In this document: in pieces, positions 47,436-59,468 of the stretch
Layout of the letters: each line of letters starts with the position of its first letter
How positions within the stretch are numbered: the stretch's first letter is position 1
Notes under the pieces: model-generated
The model's database searches: none
What the model was told of the DNA's origin: nothing
Seen by the model: the letters and a program-made list of their open reading frames with translations, nothing else
Translations under genes and position numbers: made by a program
Assembly (NCBI GenBank): GCA_024220505.1
Contig: JAKZZE010000027.1
Coordinates: 124,001 to 188,000 of the forward strand
Direction: 5' to 3'
Length of the DNA: 64,000 bases
From: Rhizopus arrhizus
Taxonomy: Eukaryota > Mucoromycota > Mucoromycetes > Mucorales > Rhizopodaceae

Positions 47436-48770
47436 TTTCGACTAAAAATAAAATTAAGTTCGATCAAGTTGCAATGTACTTTCAACTGCTTGGTCGAATT
47501 AAATAAGCTCTTCTTTATTTAAACAACGCTCAAAAAAGGATTCGGAATGCCTAATCCAGCCTTGAAAGTCCTCAGGAGTCACTTTCTCTGCAGCCTCTCT
47601 TATTCTTGCTACTAAGTTGTCGCGATCTGTCATTGGAGATCTGCGAACAAGTGTCTTTACCTTAGCCCAAGACTCTTCTATTGAATTTAAGAAAGGGGAG
47701 TAAGGTAGAAGGTATATTATTCTATACTCCCTCTTGCTGACCTCCTCTGTGATCTTTTCAGGTTTATGGATAGGCGCATTATCCATGACTAAATTGCAAC
47801 CCTTCAAGTTATGTTTATCAAGGACATCCATGACGTGTATAAGAAATACCATAAATTCCTTCCACTTTGTACCAGCTTTAGTTACCTTGAGACCAACATT
47901 GACAACACCAAGCTAACAAATTGCGCCTAGTATGGAAACTGACGATCTCCTGGTGGTTGCTACTACAACTTTTGCAGGCTCACCTTTCTTTGATCTGCCC
48001 TAGCTTCTTATAGTATGAATATTGAACCAGATTTATCAATGAAGATACAATTTTGCATAAAACTGATGTTAGAGTCTTTAATCCATACCCCAACAGCTCT
48101 AGATCTTAGTTCAATAACGTCAGGAGAGATTCGTTTGGCTGGAATCTTTGTAATTCTCTTAAGGTGTAGGAGCAGCTTTCTTTCAGATGCTTATCCACGC
48201 CACATTTAGAAATACTAAAGCCTTCAAATTTATCACTGAGGGCGTCAACCATTTGATCTAGCGTGACTACCAGGTTATTGTCAATAAATTCATCCAAAAA
48301 CCTCGGATACTCTTCCTTCAGCTTGCGAAGGTACTGGTTCGTTTTTGGCTGTTCTTCAATAGCATTATCCACTTCTAAGCTCTCTTCTTTCTTGGATGCT
48401 TCTTTTGCTGCTTTAACTCAAGACTTCAAAGTAGATACAAGTATACCATATTCCTCTCCAACCTTGCTGTAACTAAGGGAAATAAACATATACGTCTGGA
48501 TAACCCTGTCCTTTTCTGTCTCTGAATAGTTCTAGTACTGCTGTCTATTAGTTTTCTTCTTAGCTATCTTCTCTTTCACTATGTTAACCTGTGGCTCTTG
48601 AACTTAGTTTGAGACTTCTGTACTGAAAACTTCATACATTTGAAATTTGCTATGATCATTATAGTTGTAAACGTTGCTAGAGTCGTTCATTTTTAAGAAG
48701 AAATTAAGAAAAAATCTTTTAGTTGAAAACTTATTGCAGCTTGGTCAAACTTATTTTTATTTTTACAGTT
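47436..48770 (-). mobile_element. Decayed Tc1/mariner element with imperfect TIRs
   Basis: The ends are imperfect inverted repeats: left about 47440-47485 (TAAGTTCGATCAAGTTGCAATG...TTCAACTGC), right about 48722-48770 (its complement, GTTGAAA...ATTGCAGCTTGGTCAAAC). The transposase is on the minus strand: a start near 48690 (MNDSSNVYNYNDHSKFQMYE), a helix-turn-helix half (48372-48106, NQYLRKLKEEYPRFLDEFID, LDQMVDALSDKFEG), then the DDE half (47852-47499). The DDE half has the second-Asp motif NLVMDNAPIHKPEK and the third acidic motif LLPYSPFLNSIEESWAKVK. Several stops separate the parts, so it is inactive. Length is about 1.33 kb. Copy 3 of the 245-bp repeat abuts its right end. Confidence 0.75.
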
Positions 48771-48775
48771 TTTTA

Positions 48776-49032
48776 ATATTTATTAAAACTCATCAAAGAG
48801 TATAAGGGTTAAGAGCGATATAAGTGTATGAAACAGTGACTTGTCGCGAAAATACAAAAGGTATTAGAATAAAGAATTATAAGCGGGTAGTTTCAATAGT
48901 TCCTTCTGGATTTGATTGAGGACAATCTCATCCAAGACAGGAATCTGTTCAAAGAATTGTTGCCAGTGGGCTTTCCAAATGAATCGAATGACTGTAGCAA
49001 AAAAAATCATAGATTGTAAACTTGCCATGGTA
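48776..49032 (-). repeat. 245-bp retroposon-like repeat, copy 3
   Basis: On the minus strand it starts at TACCATGGCAAG, the same boundary as copies 1 and 2, and ends near CTCTTTGATGAGTTTTAATAAATA. The encoded tail (FATVIRFIWKAHWQQFFEQI, LNQIQKELLKLPAYNSLF) is conserved with a few substitutions, so it is older than copies 1 and 2. A 23-bp A-run (49050-49072) lies just upstream of its 5' end on the other side. Confidence 0.72.
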
Positions 49033-49079
49033 AGAAAATAACTTAGCAAAAAAAAAAAAAAAAAAAAAAAAAAGAGCTT

Positions 49080-50216
49080 AAAGTTCACAGAAGGGGTTTT
49101 AGTATGCTCATCTTTGGCGTAAAAAATAATTTTTTGTTTTTATATATATAATAGCTTCTTTTAAAGCTATAAACCGATTACATATATAATTCCTGTGCTT
49201 ATGCTTCATTTTCAGTACAAAATCTATGCTTTTGAGTGATTTATTAAGCTTTGAAAAATAGTGGTCTTGAAATTCGAGTGTTTTCATGTTTCCACTTCAA
49301 TCTCAGCAAGAAGGAACTTCATTTGTAGTCAGGGACTTCAGAGATAATAGACTTATTCAAAGAATTATGAATAGCACCATGTTTAAGTAAATTAACTAGC
49401 TCAAAGACCAAGAACATGAATTACCATGTAAAAACTTTCGGGTATTGAGAATGGTATTGATGCAGATGGGTTGATTAGTGATGAATGCCAAATTAAAAAA
49501 AATCTAAATGAATAACAAGAAACTGAATGGTGCATCTGATTCTATTGTACCTTATACCACTATGTCCAATGAATACAGCCATAGTATGGGTTGCTTGTTC
49601 CTTTGGTATATGTAATTCTTTTACAAATCTTTATTCGTTGCTCTGCAACAAGCTAAAAAAAGAAATTCATTCAAAGACGGGAAAGAATAGGACAAAAAAT
49701 AAAAAAAAGCTAAGGCAATTTGGAAATATAGTAAGAATGAGGTTTGAACTTCAACTAGCAGGCTGTTGCGACAGAGGCCGTGGCAGAGATGTGACAAGCA
49801 AAGGGCACACTGCAAAGCTTTGTGCTTATTTTTCATTTACATAATACATTATAATAGTACCGCAACTCTTCTCGTGAAAAAGAGAGGGTTTACCAAAAAA
49901 TTTGGGTAATCTTCTTTAGTGTCCCGCATCCACGGAAATCTTTAGTAAAAGGCGAAAGATTTATCCGATATGAGCACAAGACAGAAGTACGAAGATTAAG
50001 AAAAAGCAGGTTGAATCTACCTTTTTATACTTTTTAGTTCCTCGGAGAACTTTCTGATGTAGCAGTCATAGAAAGTTGTCACAAAACGGAACTAACAGAA
50101 TAATTCATTCGCAACTTAAAATTAGTTAACACTGCAGACTTCACCATGACTAGCTTATTCAATCTACTGCACTGTCCATTTTGGCTCACGCCGTTCTCAG
50201 ACGTGTCTTTCCTTTT
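49080..50216. other. Stretch with no recognisable gene
   Basis: The sequence is A/T-rich with scattered short frames. One GC-richer patch near 49755-49805 (plus strand, CDRGRGRDVTSKGHTAKLC) looks like a fragment of something coded but I could not place it. Nothing else is supported. Confidence 0.35.
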
Positions 50217-50319
50217 TACACTATTTTCAGGAACGAATGTCGCATTAATTTATTGTTTTTATGTATAAATTGTATTGTAAATATGCAAAAATGCAACATT
50301 TAATTCTGAAAATAGTATA
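50217..50319. mobile_element. MITE, copy A (~103 bp, TA-flanked TIRs)
   Basis: The sequence starts TACACTATTTTCAGGAACGA and ends in the imperfect complement ATTCTGAAAATAGTATA, with inner GTCGCATT versus AATGCAAC arms. The middle shares TATGTATAAATTGTATTGTAA with copies at 58897-59000 and 63632-63733 (reversed). Terminal TA dinucleotides suggest Tc1/mariner-type target sites. Confidence 0.75.
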
Positions 50320-50429
50320 TTTTAGAAATTTAATCAGAAATAATGAATTTTACTTTGTAATAATTGATTGTAACCTTTCTTTGTTGAGATACTTACCAAT
50401 ACAATTAACAAAATGAGAAATAAAGCCTT

Positions 50430-50880
50430 TGAAATCACTTCAATATAAACTATCGCATGCATTACTAATTTTAGTCATTGGCGACTCTTTTTTCCAGAAA
50501 TTTACTTCATTAACTTTACCTTTGACAGCTGACAAGAACTATTCAATTGAATTCAGTTCAAGAGAATACGGAGGAAGATATCCTCGAGAGCGAATATACT
50601 TTCCTATTATGGATAGAAGCATTATCCATAACAAGTTGATGTCCCTTCATATCTGGATATTTGTCCATTTTATCAAGAATAGTCTTCACAAAGTTCAAGT
50701 TAAAACATTTGAGCAAACAAGTTATTTTTTTAGGCCAATTTAACCTCACACAAATGTCCAAAATTATTCAAAGAAGCGGCCGGAGTTTTCAAAAATCCAG
50801 TAAATTGAAAGTAGAAGCAATGTATTTTTGGAAGGAAAGATTTTTGAGCATCACTCATTGAAACTGCGACTTTGCTTTTT
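50430..50880 (-). mobile_element. Tc1/mariner transposase fragment
   Basis: On the minus strand the frame 50761-50558 holds CLLKCFNLNFVKTILDKMDK, then PDMKGHQLVMDNASIHNRKV, the second-Asp motif of mariner-like transposases. Just downstream the YSLxLNxIE region (50570-50540) is present in another frame. Only this catalytic piece remains. It is a different lineage from the 47.4-48.8 kb copy by sequence. Confidence 0.55.
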
Positions 50881-51097
50881 GGAATGACTGTACAGTAATC
50901 TTATACATTTAAATCTTTAATCAATTGAAAAGTAATCGGCTGTTCTTATTGATTTGAGGAGCTTTAATAGTTGCGTGTGAAAAAATGCCGTAGTTCAAGA
51001 ATATGAAAGTTATTGTTTACTAATTCTTATCGAATTACTTTATTAAGAAATTGTAATACGATGGTGAGATGAAAAGGAGTTATAATCAGTTTCAAAT

Positions 51098-52024
51098 TTA
51101 TTTTGGTAGCAAAGGTGCTCGCTCATCATTATTATCATTCATCGTACTCACTGATTCTTGACATTCGATAGACTTTTGCTGCTCTTTGGGCGTTACTTTT
51201 ACTATTGTATCCACAATCCAAAATTGTATTATATTCATGACAAGTGGAAATCTATGTATAAAGATTAACATACACGTATATACAAATAAAAAGTGTTGCT
51301 TTTCTTTACATTAACATCACAAATATGACTTGGTATCTATAATTGCCTTCTGTCCATCTTAAAACCCATTCACCAAATGCGAATAGAAAAGGAAGGTGTT
51401 GAAACATCCAGTAAACACATAGTTTCATTAATGACTCTGCCAAAATAAAGATGAATGTCTGCTTGAACCAGGGAAATAGCATATGTCTTAGCGGTGGTTC
51501 ACCGTATTGACCGGTTTTGATATCTTTAACGTTAAGTAAAGCGAGTAGATTTTGTATGAGCTTTAACCAAAACCATAATATTGCCACGCCAACAGTTGTA
51601 TCAATTGCCACGTTTAAAAAGTACCAAACGCACAAATTGGTCCTTGGACCTCCATCTCTTGGTCTTCCTGCTATGTAACTTATTGCTAGGTTTAAAAAAT
51701 GAATGACAGCTGCTCCAGCAAATTGCTTTGCCACATCTAATACCCTTCAGAATAAAGATTGCAAACCTTTTTAGATTGTTTCGTCAAAATAAATTTAATC
51801 TTTCAAAAGTACCAGACAATAACCTTTCTTTGAGGTCTCTCTCGCGATCTTTTATAAAATAAGGTTAAAATGGCTGTGGTAGCAAGTGTGATTTGCACAA
51901 GAATTGCAAAGGAATCTAAAAGTTTGCAGCCTTCATCGTCCGGATTCAAAGAAGCAGATTCATTGCAATTGTCTGTTGAGTAAAACAAGTTGTCTAAATA
52001 ACGTTGGCTTTGAATTGCTAACAT
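51098..52024 (-). CDS. STIMATE/TMEM110-family vacuolar membrane protein (YPL162C-like)
   Basis: This is a multi-pass membrane protein of the family that includes yeast vacuolar YPL162C and animal STIMATE (ER, Ca2+-entry regulation). Exons are 52024-51813, 51744-51310 and 51251-51098, giving 266 aa, in frame. A short N-terminus (DEGCKLLDSFAILVQITLAT) opens span 1. RSRERPQRKVIVWVLDVAKQ then starts the conserved core, followed by GAAVIHFLNLAISYIAG, the loop GGPRTNLCVWYFLNVAIDTT, and GVAILWFWLKLIQNLL. Next come GQYGEPPLRHMLFPWFKQTF and two further spans. The cytosolic tail ends DERAPLLPK, a dileucine-like vacuolar sorting signal (DERAPLL, inference). The first donor (51812) was chosen because only it gives VIVWVLDVAKQF in frame. 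Confidence 0.82.
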
Positions 52025-52559
52025 TGTTTCCTGGTTTTATGCAGAAGAAAAAAGAAAAAGAAAAGAAAAAGAAAAAAAAAATTATGAAACTCTTTTTCAC
52101 CCTTTTACCTGTTCTAGAAAGTGAACAGTGCATTTTGTGACTCGAAAATGCGATTTACTCCTTCCATTTGCAAAATCCCTAAAAATATATTGAAATAGCT
52201 TCTTCTACATCACTAAAATTACACTTTTTACATATAATGACAACATTAAAAAAGTATAGTAAAAGACACAATAATAGTATCTTAAGAAAAGTTACTTTAG
52301 CAATTAAATAATGCAAATAATAATGAAGATTTAATATTGACACCGGACTTAATTAAGGATGTATCAGTAAAATAGGGGAGCTTATGTAAGTGTATTTTAG
52401 ACTGAAGGATTTCAATGTTGCTATTGATATGAGGAGATAAAATAATAGTTAAATGGTCTGTGAGTCTCGTAATTAATGTAAATGTGCCATTTCTTATAAA
52501 CCTTTTTGAATCACAACCATCGTTATAGATCACTCTTTTCGCACATCACTTACTCTCAA

Positions 52560-53260
52560 TGGCTTTGATAAAGCTGTCATTGTAAAGATAGCTTAGTTTA
52601 CCCTGAATCTATAAAGACGAATGGAATATGTAGAAAGCGGATCGAAGTCGCAATTTCATTTTCAATGACGAGGTAGGATTCTAACAAAATCTCGGCGGAT
52701 TAAAGCGAGGGTCATCTGCTAAAACAGTGCTTCAGTTAAATAAAGGTGTCATTATCACAATTATTGAAGCAATTTGCAATAAATTAGTCACTGGAATGAT
52801 CTTGTGTAAATCAAGAACTGCTTAAAAGAAAACTACATCTGTTAAGAAAAGAAAAGAAAAAAAAATAAGGATGAGGCGGTTTATATTGCTGAAGTAAAGA
52901 TAATAATTGGTACATAAAGTGAACATTTCTTACAGCTCATTAATAGTATCATAGCTACTTTGAACACACATGAAATTAGAGGCTGTTACCTTATTAGGGG
53001 TAATACTACAATACACAAAGCTTCTAATGTTCAAATTTTGACTGAAGGAAACGATTCTAAGGCTGGTTACCTGCCTTCCTCCATCAGATTTAAACCATAT
53101 TTGTAATTTTGGTCAAAGCATAAAACCAATATAAAGAAAGACCGCCTTGTTGCAATTGACAATGTAGATATCAGAACACAGAATTTGTAAAATAAGCAGC
53201 GATTTAAGGCTATCAGGATTGAATCAGATGGTCTGTTTCGTTTTTTGATATGTACGTGTC
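52560..53260 (+). mobile_element. Decayed Tc1/mariner transposase
   Basis: Plus-strand pieces include INSIIATLNTHEIRGCYLI, NTTIHKASNVQILTEGND, a damaged GYLPSSIRFKP and FWSKHKTNIKKDRL. These correspond in order to the region before the second Asp, the (D)NTTIH motif, the YSP..NPIE stretch and FWSKLK. Several stops are present. Residues differ from the other two mariner relics, so it represents another subfamily or older copy. Confidence 0.5.
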
Positions 53261-53766
53261 TTTGTCATTTTTTTTAAAAAAAAATTAAATGCTATTTATA
53301 AAATTCGGGCCAAATTAATTACAATAAAACATAACAGGAAACAAAGACCTCTTTCGGGATTAAGGGTAGCATAGATTGATGAAATAGTGCGTGGAAGATG
53401 ACAATATTATTAATTTTCTGAAAGCCAATTTACAAGAAGCTGGTCATGTCGAGGTCTGGCAAGAGTATCTATATAATGGTGAAGGTAATCCAGTTTAAAT
53501 AAGATAGAACATATGATTAGCCAGCAAAAGATCCAAAAGGCAATTGTACTACCTGAATGAGAAACCTTTGTTGGAAAAAGATTTAAAAGAAACGCAAAGA
53601 ACATTTAATAATATTTGATATTTGTAACCGATTGTTCGTGTTGATGCAATGGATTGCTTAAGTTTTGTGAGTATCTGCTACGGATGAAGGAAACAAGGTC
53701 TGGGTTTGTCACCAAGAAATCACCCAAGGCACTATCTGATACAATGGCTACGCTCTGTTCTTGTCC

Positions 53767-54411
53767 TTAGAAGTTAAAGGATTGGATCGAGTGAGACCAT
53801 TGTACAGCAGCAAGAAAACAGTTTTGACCTTTTATGCTGTGTTTGTGAATCCAGATTCTGTTGCAAGAATAGCTTCTTGATGGATTTGAAAGTCTTAAGG
53901 CTGAACCTTTGTCTGAAGGGGGTATACTTTTCCGAAGCGATGGTTTGGAGCGTGCATGCCATGATTGATGCTTGTCATGTTGTATGTGCGGCATGAATTT
54001 TGTCAGAAGAGCGCCTTCAAGCAGCGTGAAAGATAGAAAATCGAGCTTGCGGAGTATTTATTCGTCATTCATTCATGGCAAACACGATAAATGACGCATA
54101 AAGTTGGTAGAAACTCTTTTAGATACACCATACATTCGTCGCAAGGGTTCATTTTGAGCATCTTCTAGTACTTCAATTGTGGAAGCAGTGAGTCGATTGA
54201 TTGCTGATCCGTATTCTAGCCGAGAACGAACTATATGTGCATAGAATCTAGTGAATAATGGCCTATCGAAATCAATAGGATAGATGCTAATAGAGATCAA
54301 CAGATTCATTATAATCAATGCTTTGTAAAAGCTTTGAATTGAGAAAACCATTTGTCTTAAAGGGTACTCCAAGATACGAGAAGAACTACTGTTTGAGCAA
54401 ATTTTATTCAC
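53767..54411 (-). mobile_element. Decayed LINE ORF2 3' part
   Basis: The minus-strand frame 54411-54073 has IDFDRPLFTRFYAHIVRSRL, EYGSAINRLTASTIEVLEDA and QNEPLRRMYGVSKR, the same region as IIRVQLEYGLAINK...LEDAQNLCLPRIIG in the 39-kb relic. Beyond it (53994-53767) are SLDPIL, HDKHQSWHARSK and shifted pieces of the terminal knuckle. Inactive. Confidence 0.6.
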
Positions 54412-54986
54412 TTATTACCGCACGTTTAAAAGGGTTCCAACGATAGCCGAGTGAGTTGCTACGGTTTTTACAAATTTTTATCGACCTGGCATTTCTTCTT
54501 TTTAGAAATGAGGTCTAATTCATTAGCGTAGAGTAAGCAGTTCAGAGCTAATGCTTTAACATGCGCAGAAATAAAACAAAATTCGAAAAAAAAAAATGAA
54601 TGCGCAAACACATTAAGAAAAGCTAATGCCTTTTTTTACAGTTACATAAATAATCAATTACGAGTACATAAGTTCTAAAAAAAAGAGGGTTGTTTTAACG
54701 AAGTCTTCCAGTTCTCCAATCGAAAAGTTAGTCTAAATTTATCCAATTATAAAACTGGATTCGCTGAAAGGATCAATATGCTATTTCTAATAAAAGCGCT
54801 AAAAACCTCCTGATTAAATGCCCTTTCACTAACTCTTCTCCTCTTATAATATTGCTTGTTACTTATTCTCAGGACTTAATACGGTTATATCACAATTATG
54901 CTCTTGTGAAAGAGCTTTTTATATTTATGAAACACTAGTCAAATTGCAGAAGTATATTTATATAAAAAATCTCTTATGTATATATT

Positions 54987-56207
54987 TTAGTTTTCCAATA
55001 CAAATCTGAATCTAGGTAACCCAGCTCTAAAGTCTTTTATGGCCTTATTGACATCCTTCATGGAGTATTTCTTATACCAAGCCTTGATGTTCTTGTCAGC
55101 GGCAAATTGAAGCATTTCTTCAGCAATTGATGGAGTACCAGCAAGAGATCCTGTAACAACAATTTGCTTGAACAAAAGCATAAATAAGGGAACAGGAGGA
55201 TATGAAAACTCGGGAGCATTGACATTGATAAACACGCCGTTTGCTTTGAGAATGTTAAAATAAGGCTCCCACGTAAAGTCTTCACCTACACCGGTACAGA
55301 CAATGTGTGTCAATTTGTTAGTGTACTTAGCCATCGCTTCAGCATCCTTAGTAACAACATAATCATCGCATCCAAGTTCAAGAGCAGCCTCGCGCTTCCT
55401 ATCACTAGAAGATAAACCAATGACTGTGGCGCCCATAGCTTTGGCAAACAAAATGCCAAAGTGGCCAAGACCACCAATACCCAAGATACCAATAGTAGAG
55501 CTAGGGCCAACGTTCCATCGCTTTAGGGGAGTATATGTAGTTAAACCACCACAGAAGAAAGTGGAAGCATTTTCATTAGTCATATTATCGGGAATTTTGC
55601 AAACAAACTGCTGGTCTCCACGCCATTTGTCAGCATAGCCACCAAATGTCTTATCACCAGTGGGCCAGTGGTCATTGTAAGTCAGAGTGATTTTGGTTCA
55701 CACAAATTTTCTTCGCTATTGGAACATCTTGAGCAAGACTTGCAGGAGTTACATTGAGGACCAAGACCGGCGCGATCACCAACTTTCAATCTTGTAACGT
55801 TCTTTCCGACTTTGGTCACAACACCAGCAATCTCATGTCCAGCAATCAAAGGGTAATCAGTAGGCCCCCATCCAGAATCTATATGGAAAGAGAGAAAGAA
55901 TTAAATCGCGCAGCACTTAAGGATGAAGTCACTATATTCATTAATTTACCCAAGGTGTGAATGTCACTAGCACATATACCACAATGTGTAATTTTCAATT
56001 CAATTGTATTATCATCAAAAGGCTTCAAAGGAAATTCAGTTTCAACAAGAGGTTCGCCTTTACCAGCACAAGCCCATCCTTTAAGTACGTTTTCAGTCCT
56101 ATATAAGTTATTTGTAAATATATATTTTGTTTTGTTAAAAAAAGTTAAGCAATGGGCTGCATTTATATTTGTAACACTCCACATTGGTTTTACTTAGGTT
56201 TTGTCAT
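54987..56207 (-). CDS. Zinc-type NADP-dependent alcohol dehydrogenase (ADH6/7, CAD-like), with an apparent 1-base frameshift
   Basis: This is a medium-chain dehydrogenase reducing aldehydes with NADPH, related to yeast Adh6/Adh7. Exons are 56207-56194 (14 nt), 56098-55950 and 55878-54987. The first exon gives MTKP and only the spliced form supplies KTENVLKGWACAGKGEPLVE. The catalytic Zn site is in HCGICASDIH, IAGHEIAGVV; the structural Zn Cys group is GPQCNSCKSCSRC...ENLC. The Rossmann motif is GILGIGGLGHFGILFAKAMG, then GLSSSDRKREAALELGCDDY. The frame breaks at the run 55691-55694 (four bases where five restore ENLCEPKITLTYNDHWPTGD). The corrected CDS would be 351 aa, the family length. It neighbours two aldo-keto reductases. 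Confidence 0.82.
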
Positions 56208-56209
56208 AT

Positions 56210-57040
56210 TCCTTTTTTTGGAAGAGTAAAATCTTAAAGAATCTCTGAGTGTGAATATCTCTACATTATCATGAGGTTTGATTGGCATCTTCTAAATATG
56301 GAAGTCATTGTACGTAAGTGCTTGCTGGAGTTTTTCCGATTGATTTTTTTTTTTGTGAGAATCTAGGATGCATTCAAATTATGCTATACCATATAGCTAT
56401 AAGAAGAGAAGGACCAAGCTGGTAAATTAAAAAGATTGAAGAACAACTCCTTTTTTTTTTTTAAAAAAAAGAAAAAGCAAGAAAGTCCAATTTTCACGGT
56501 TCTTAAAGGCAGCTATGGCAAGAGAAAATTAAACATATAACGGAGCTAACGAAGATTGCATTGTAAATTTGTGCAACATTACTTGATTTCTACATTCATG
56601 CAGAAAAGTAGTACAGTAAGTAACTCAATCAGTTAGAAATGTTGTTTGTCAACTATGTATCCTAATTGTTGTTCTATAAAGGAACATTAAAAAGCGATAA
56701 AATTCTGTGTGTCAGCTTCAAAATCCTCTGGTGTTTGTAAAGAAGTAAATTGTTTGATACAAAACATAGTTTTAATCGTAAGGTAATAAGAAAATCATGT
56801 ATGACAACTGTGCTTCCAAATTGATCCTTTGTTATCTTTTAATTGTCAGATTTTTCTTGGTGTTCAAAATATACTGTGTAAAGCAATTAGAGACTAAGAA
56901 AATAAGAATATGTTAGTTCAAACAGGTCTTAAAAGGAAATAAAAATGCGTCAGCAGTTTCTTATTTCGAATTTTTTAAAGTATGAATATAATTATATTTT
57001 TTCATGTTATGCTCTTTCTTATCACAAAAGAAAATTAAAT
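56210..57040. other. Divergent intergenic region between ADH and AKR-1
   Basis: This is about 830 bp between the ADH start (minus) and AKR-1 start (plus). It contains T/A runs near 56449-56470 (partly complementary: T12 then A8) and no coding sequence. It could act as a shared bidirectional promoter. Confidence 0.4.
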
Positions 57041-58301
57041 ATGTCATCTGGAATTGATACTCTCCCCAAAATGCAATATGTTCGCCTTGGTAACACTGGC
57101 GTGAAGGTATGAAGGAGAGGGATAAAAAAGAAGATAAAATAAAAAAATCAATCTAATAAGAATACAATCCTAGGTATCACGTTTTTGTGTAGGCTGTATG
57201 TCTTATGGCTCTTCTAAATGGATGCCATGGGTGAAGGATGAAGAAGAATCTATCAATTTAATTGGTAAAGCTTATGAATGTGGCATTAATTTCTTTGATA
57301 CCGCAGATGTCTATTCAAATGGTGAAAGTGAACGTGTTTTGGGCGAAGCTATCAAAAAGTTCAACCTGCCAAGATCTCGGATTGTTATTGCCACCAAAGT
57401 TTTCTTCATCGTCAATGAGAAGGATGTCCCTAGATCTATTCATGGTCAAGGAGTGGATAAGGAACCAGCTTATGTAAACGCATTGGGATTATCACGAAAG
57501 CATATATTTGATGCTGTAGACGCGTCTCTTAAAAGATTGGATCTTGATTACATTGATCTTTATCAAATCCACCGTTTTGATTCTGTAAGGACAAACATCC
57601 TTAAATCGAAATGTTTTTTACAGTTGCTCATTTCTTTTTTTTTATAGGAAACTCCTTTAGAGGAAACCATGGAAGCGCTCAATGATTTAGTTCGCTCTGG
57701 CAAAGTTCGTTACATCGGTGCAAGCTCAATGAGTGCATGGCAATTTCAGAAAGCTAATGCTATTGCTAATAAGAATGGATGGGCCAAGTTTGTTTCAATG
57801 CAAAATATGTACAATTTGATTCATCGAGAAGAAGAACGAGAAATGATCCCTTACTGTTATGATAGCGGTATTGCTTCAATTCACTGGTCACCATTAGCTA
57901 AAGGCCTATTGATTGGTAAAAACCGTGATACTGTCCGTAAAAACACCGACATAATTGCTCCTCAGTTATTTGGAGACAAATTGAACGCTAACGATGATGC
58001 TATCATCGATCGAGTCATTGAGATTGCTGAAAAGTATAACCGCTCACCAGCTCAGGTAAAAGGGAAAAAAAATTAGCCTTTTTTTGTGTCTTATGCTTTT
58101 TTCTTCATGTAGATTGCTTTGGCATGGATGCTTACTAAACCACATGTTACATCACCTATTGTTGGCTTTAGTAAAGAGTCTCAAATAATTGATATAGTAA
58201 AATCACTTGAAGTCAAGTTGACTGAAGAAGATATTAAATATCTCGAAGAGCTTTATGTAGCACGTGAACCTATCCCCTTCATGATAGATCGTCTTAAATA
58301 A
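57041..58301 (+). CDS. Aldo-keto reductase, copy 1
   Basis: This is an NAD(P)H-dependent aldo-keto reductase of the (beta/alpha)8 type, close to fungal YakC/voltage-channel-beta-like enzymes. Exons are 57041-57106, 57174-57584, 57648-58055 and 58113-58301, giving 357 aa. Catalytic tetrad: Asp and Tyr in INFFDTADVYSNGESE, Lys in IVIATKVFF, His in LYQIHRFDS. The phosphate/NADP-binding end is HVTSPIVGFSKESQI. Strand/helix landmarks are VSRFCVGCMSYGSSKWMPWV, VRYIGASSMSAWQFQKANAI, WAKFVSMQNMYNLIHREEER and HWSPLAKGLL. Substrate cannot be told. It is about 70% similar by eye to copy 2 downstream, and shares with it the first two introns. Its third intron, inside SPAQ/IALAW, is absent there. Confidence 0.9.
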
Positions 58302-58896
58302 ATATAAAAGTATGAATCATTTTCAAAATCAAAATTTGAGTGTTCTAATTGAAAAAGAAAAATCGCTATCTGTCTTAATTAAAATATATCATAATTTGAC
58401 TGTACACAAGAATAGGAAGTTTTTGTTCATCAAATGAATTAAGCATCAGCATATAAATAGTATCTAATGCTTGCTTTATTTAGCTGTTTAAAAGTTAATA
58501 TAATTGGTTTCTATGAATATTCGCTAAAACTCTATGTTGTAATTAACAATCACAGTATAAATACCTATTGTAGGTGCCATCTTAACTATGATTTCAAAAA
58601 GCTACCTCCTAAATAAAACCAATATTAAAAGCATTTTGACGATGAGTGTCAGGTCTAGTTTCTTAAATAAAAAGCAATGATCAACTTGGGTTATTTATTA
58701 ATGAATAAAGAAAAAAATTAATATTTTGTGAGATTTAGACCATTTATGCATGCTTGGTATAAACAATTCTATATTTTCTCAGTTTTATTTACTCATAAGA
58801 AAAAAACTAATATCGTAAGATTTACTTAAAGATAACTACATCAAATATCTGGTAAACTACAAAAACGACTGATATTGAGCCAAAAATGCTCATACA

Positions 58897-59000
58897 TACA
58901 CTATTTCCAGACATTGAAGTCGCATTTTGTAAAGTTTTATAATACAATTTATATGTAATTGAGACAAGTCACGGCGACTTTAATTTCTGGAAATAGTGTA
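58897..59000. mobile_element. MITE, copy B (~104 bp)
   Basis: It starts TACACTATTTCCAGACATTG and ends in the complement TTAATTTCTGGAAATAGTGTA, with GAAGTCGC versus GCGACTTT arms. The core TATAATACAATTTATATGTAA resembles copies A and C. It sits between the two aldo-keto reductase genes. Confidence 0.75.
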
Positions 59001-59029
59001 ATTTCCTTATTCACTTGATCCCATTCATT

Positions 59030-59185
59030 TTTTCCAAAGCATTTTTACCCTTGATCCCAAAAGGGTTTTTTAGTCACCACTATCCTTCCTTTATGAACTG
59101 CCTCGGGCGGAAAAGATGTAATATTACAATCGTGCGCCCAATAGAGGTTTAATTATTTATAAATAAAAAAAATTTGTTTAATCGT
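59030..59185 (+). mobile_element. LINE 3'-UTR-like fragment
   Basis: ACCCTTGATCCCAAAAGGG and then TGCCTCGGGCGGAAAAGATG, GTGCGCCCAATAGAGG and TTATTTATAAATAAA follow the same order as the 3' end of the LINE relic at 25.1-25.2 kb (GATCCCCATACACTCC, TTGGGCGATTAGGG, GTGCACTCATTAAAG, TTTATTATAAATAAAA). It is probably a 5'-truncated LINE remnant. Confidence 0.4.
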
Positions 59186-59468
59186 AATTTCCTTATTTAA
59201 GACATGACAATGTAACGTAAGCATTTTATGAATCACCTTCCAAATTTAGAAGATAGAAACGTAAGCATTCTACCTAATTTTACATTTAGCATAAAAATTA
59301 ACCGACAAGTGCTGACTAACATCCAGAGGTGGCACTAGGGTAAAACTTTTATATACGAAAAAGACAAGCACCGATTAGTTTAAATAATATAAATAACAAT
59401 CAAAATTTCTGTTTATTTTCTTTTTCATCGCTTTATTGGCAGCTTCTTTAAATCAAAAACTCCAAGAT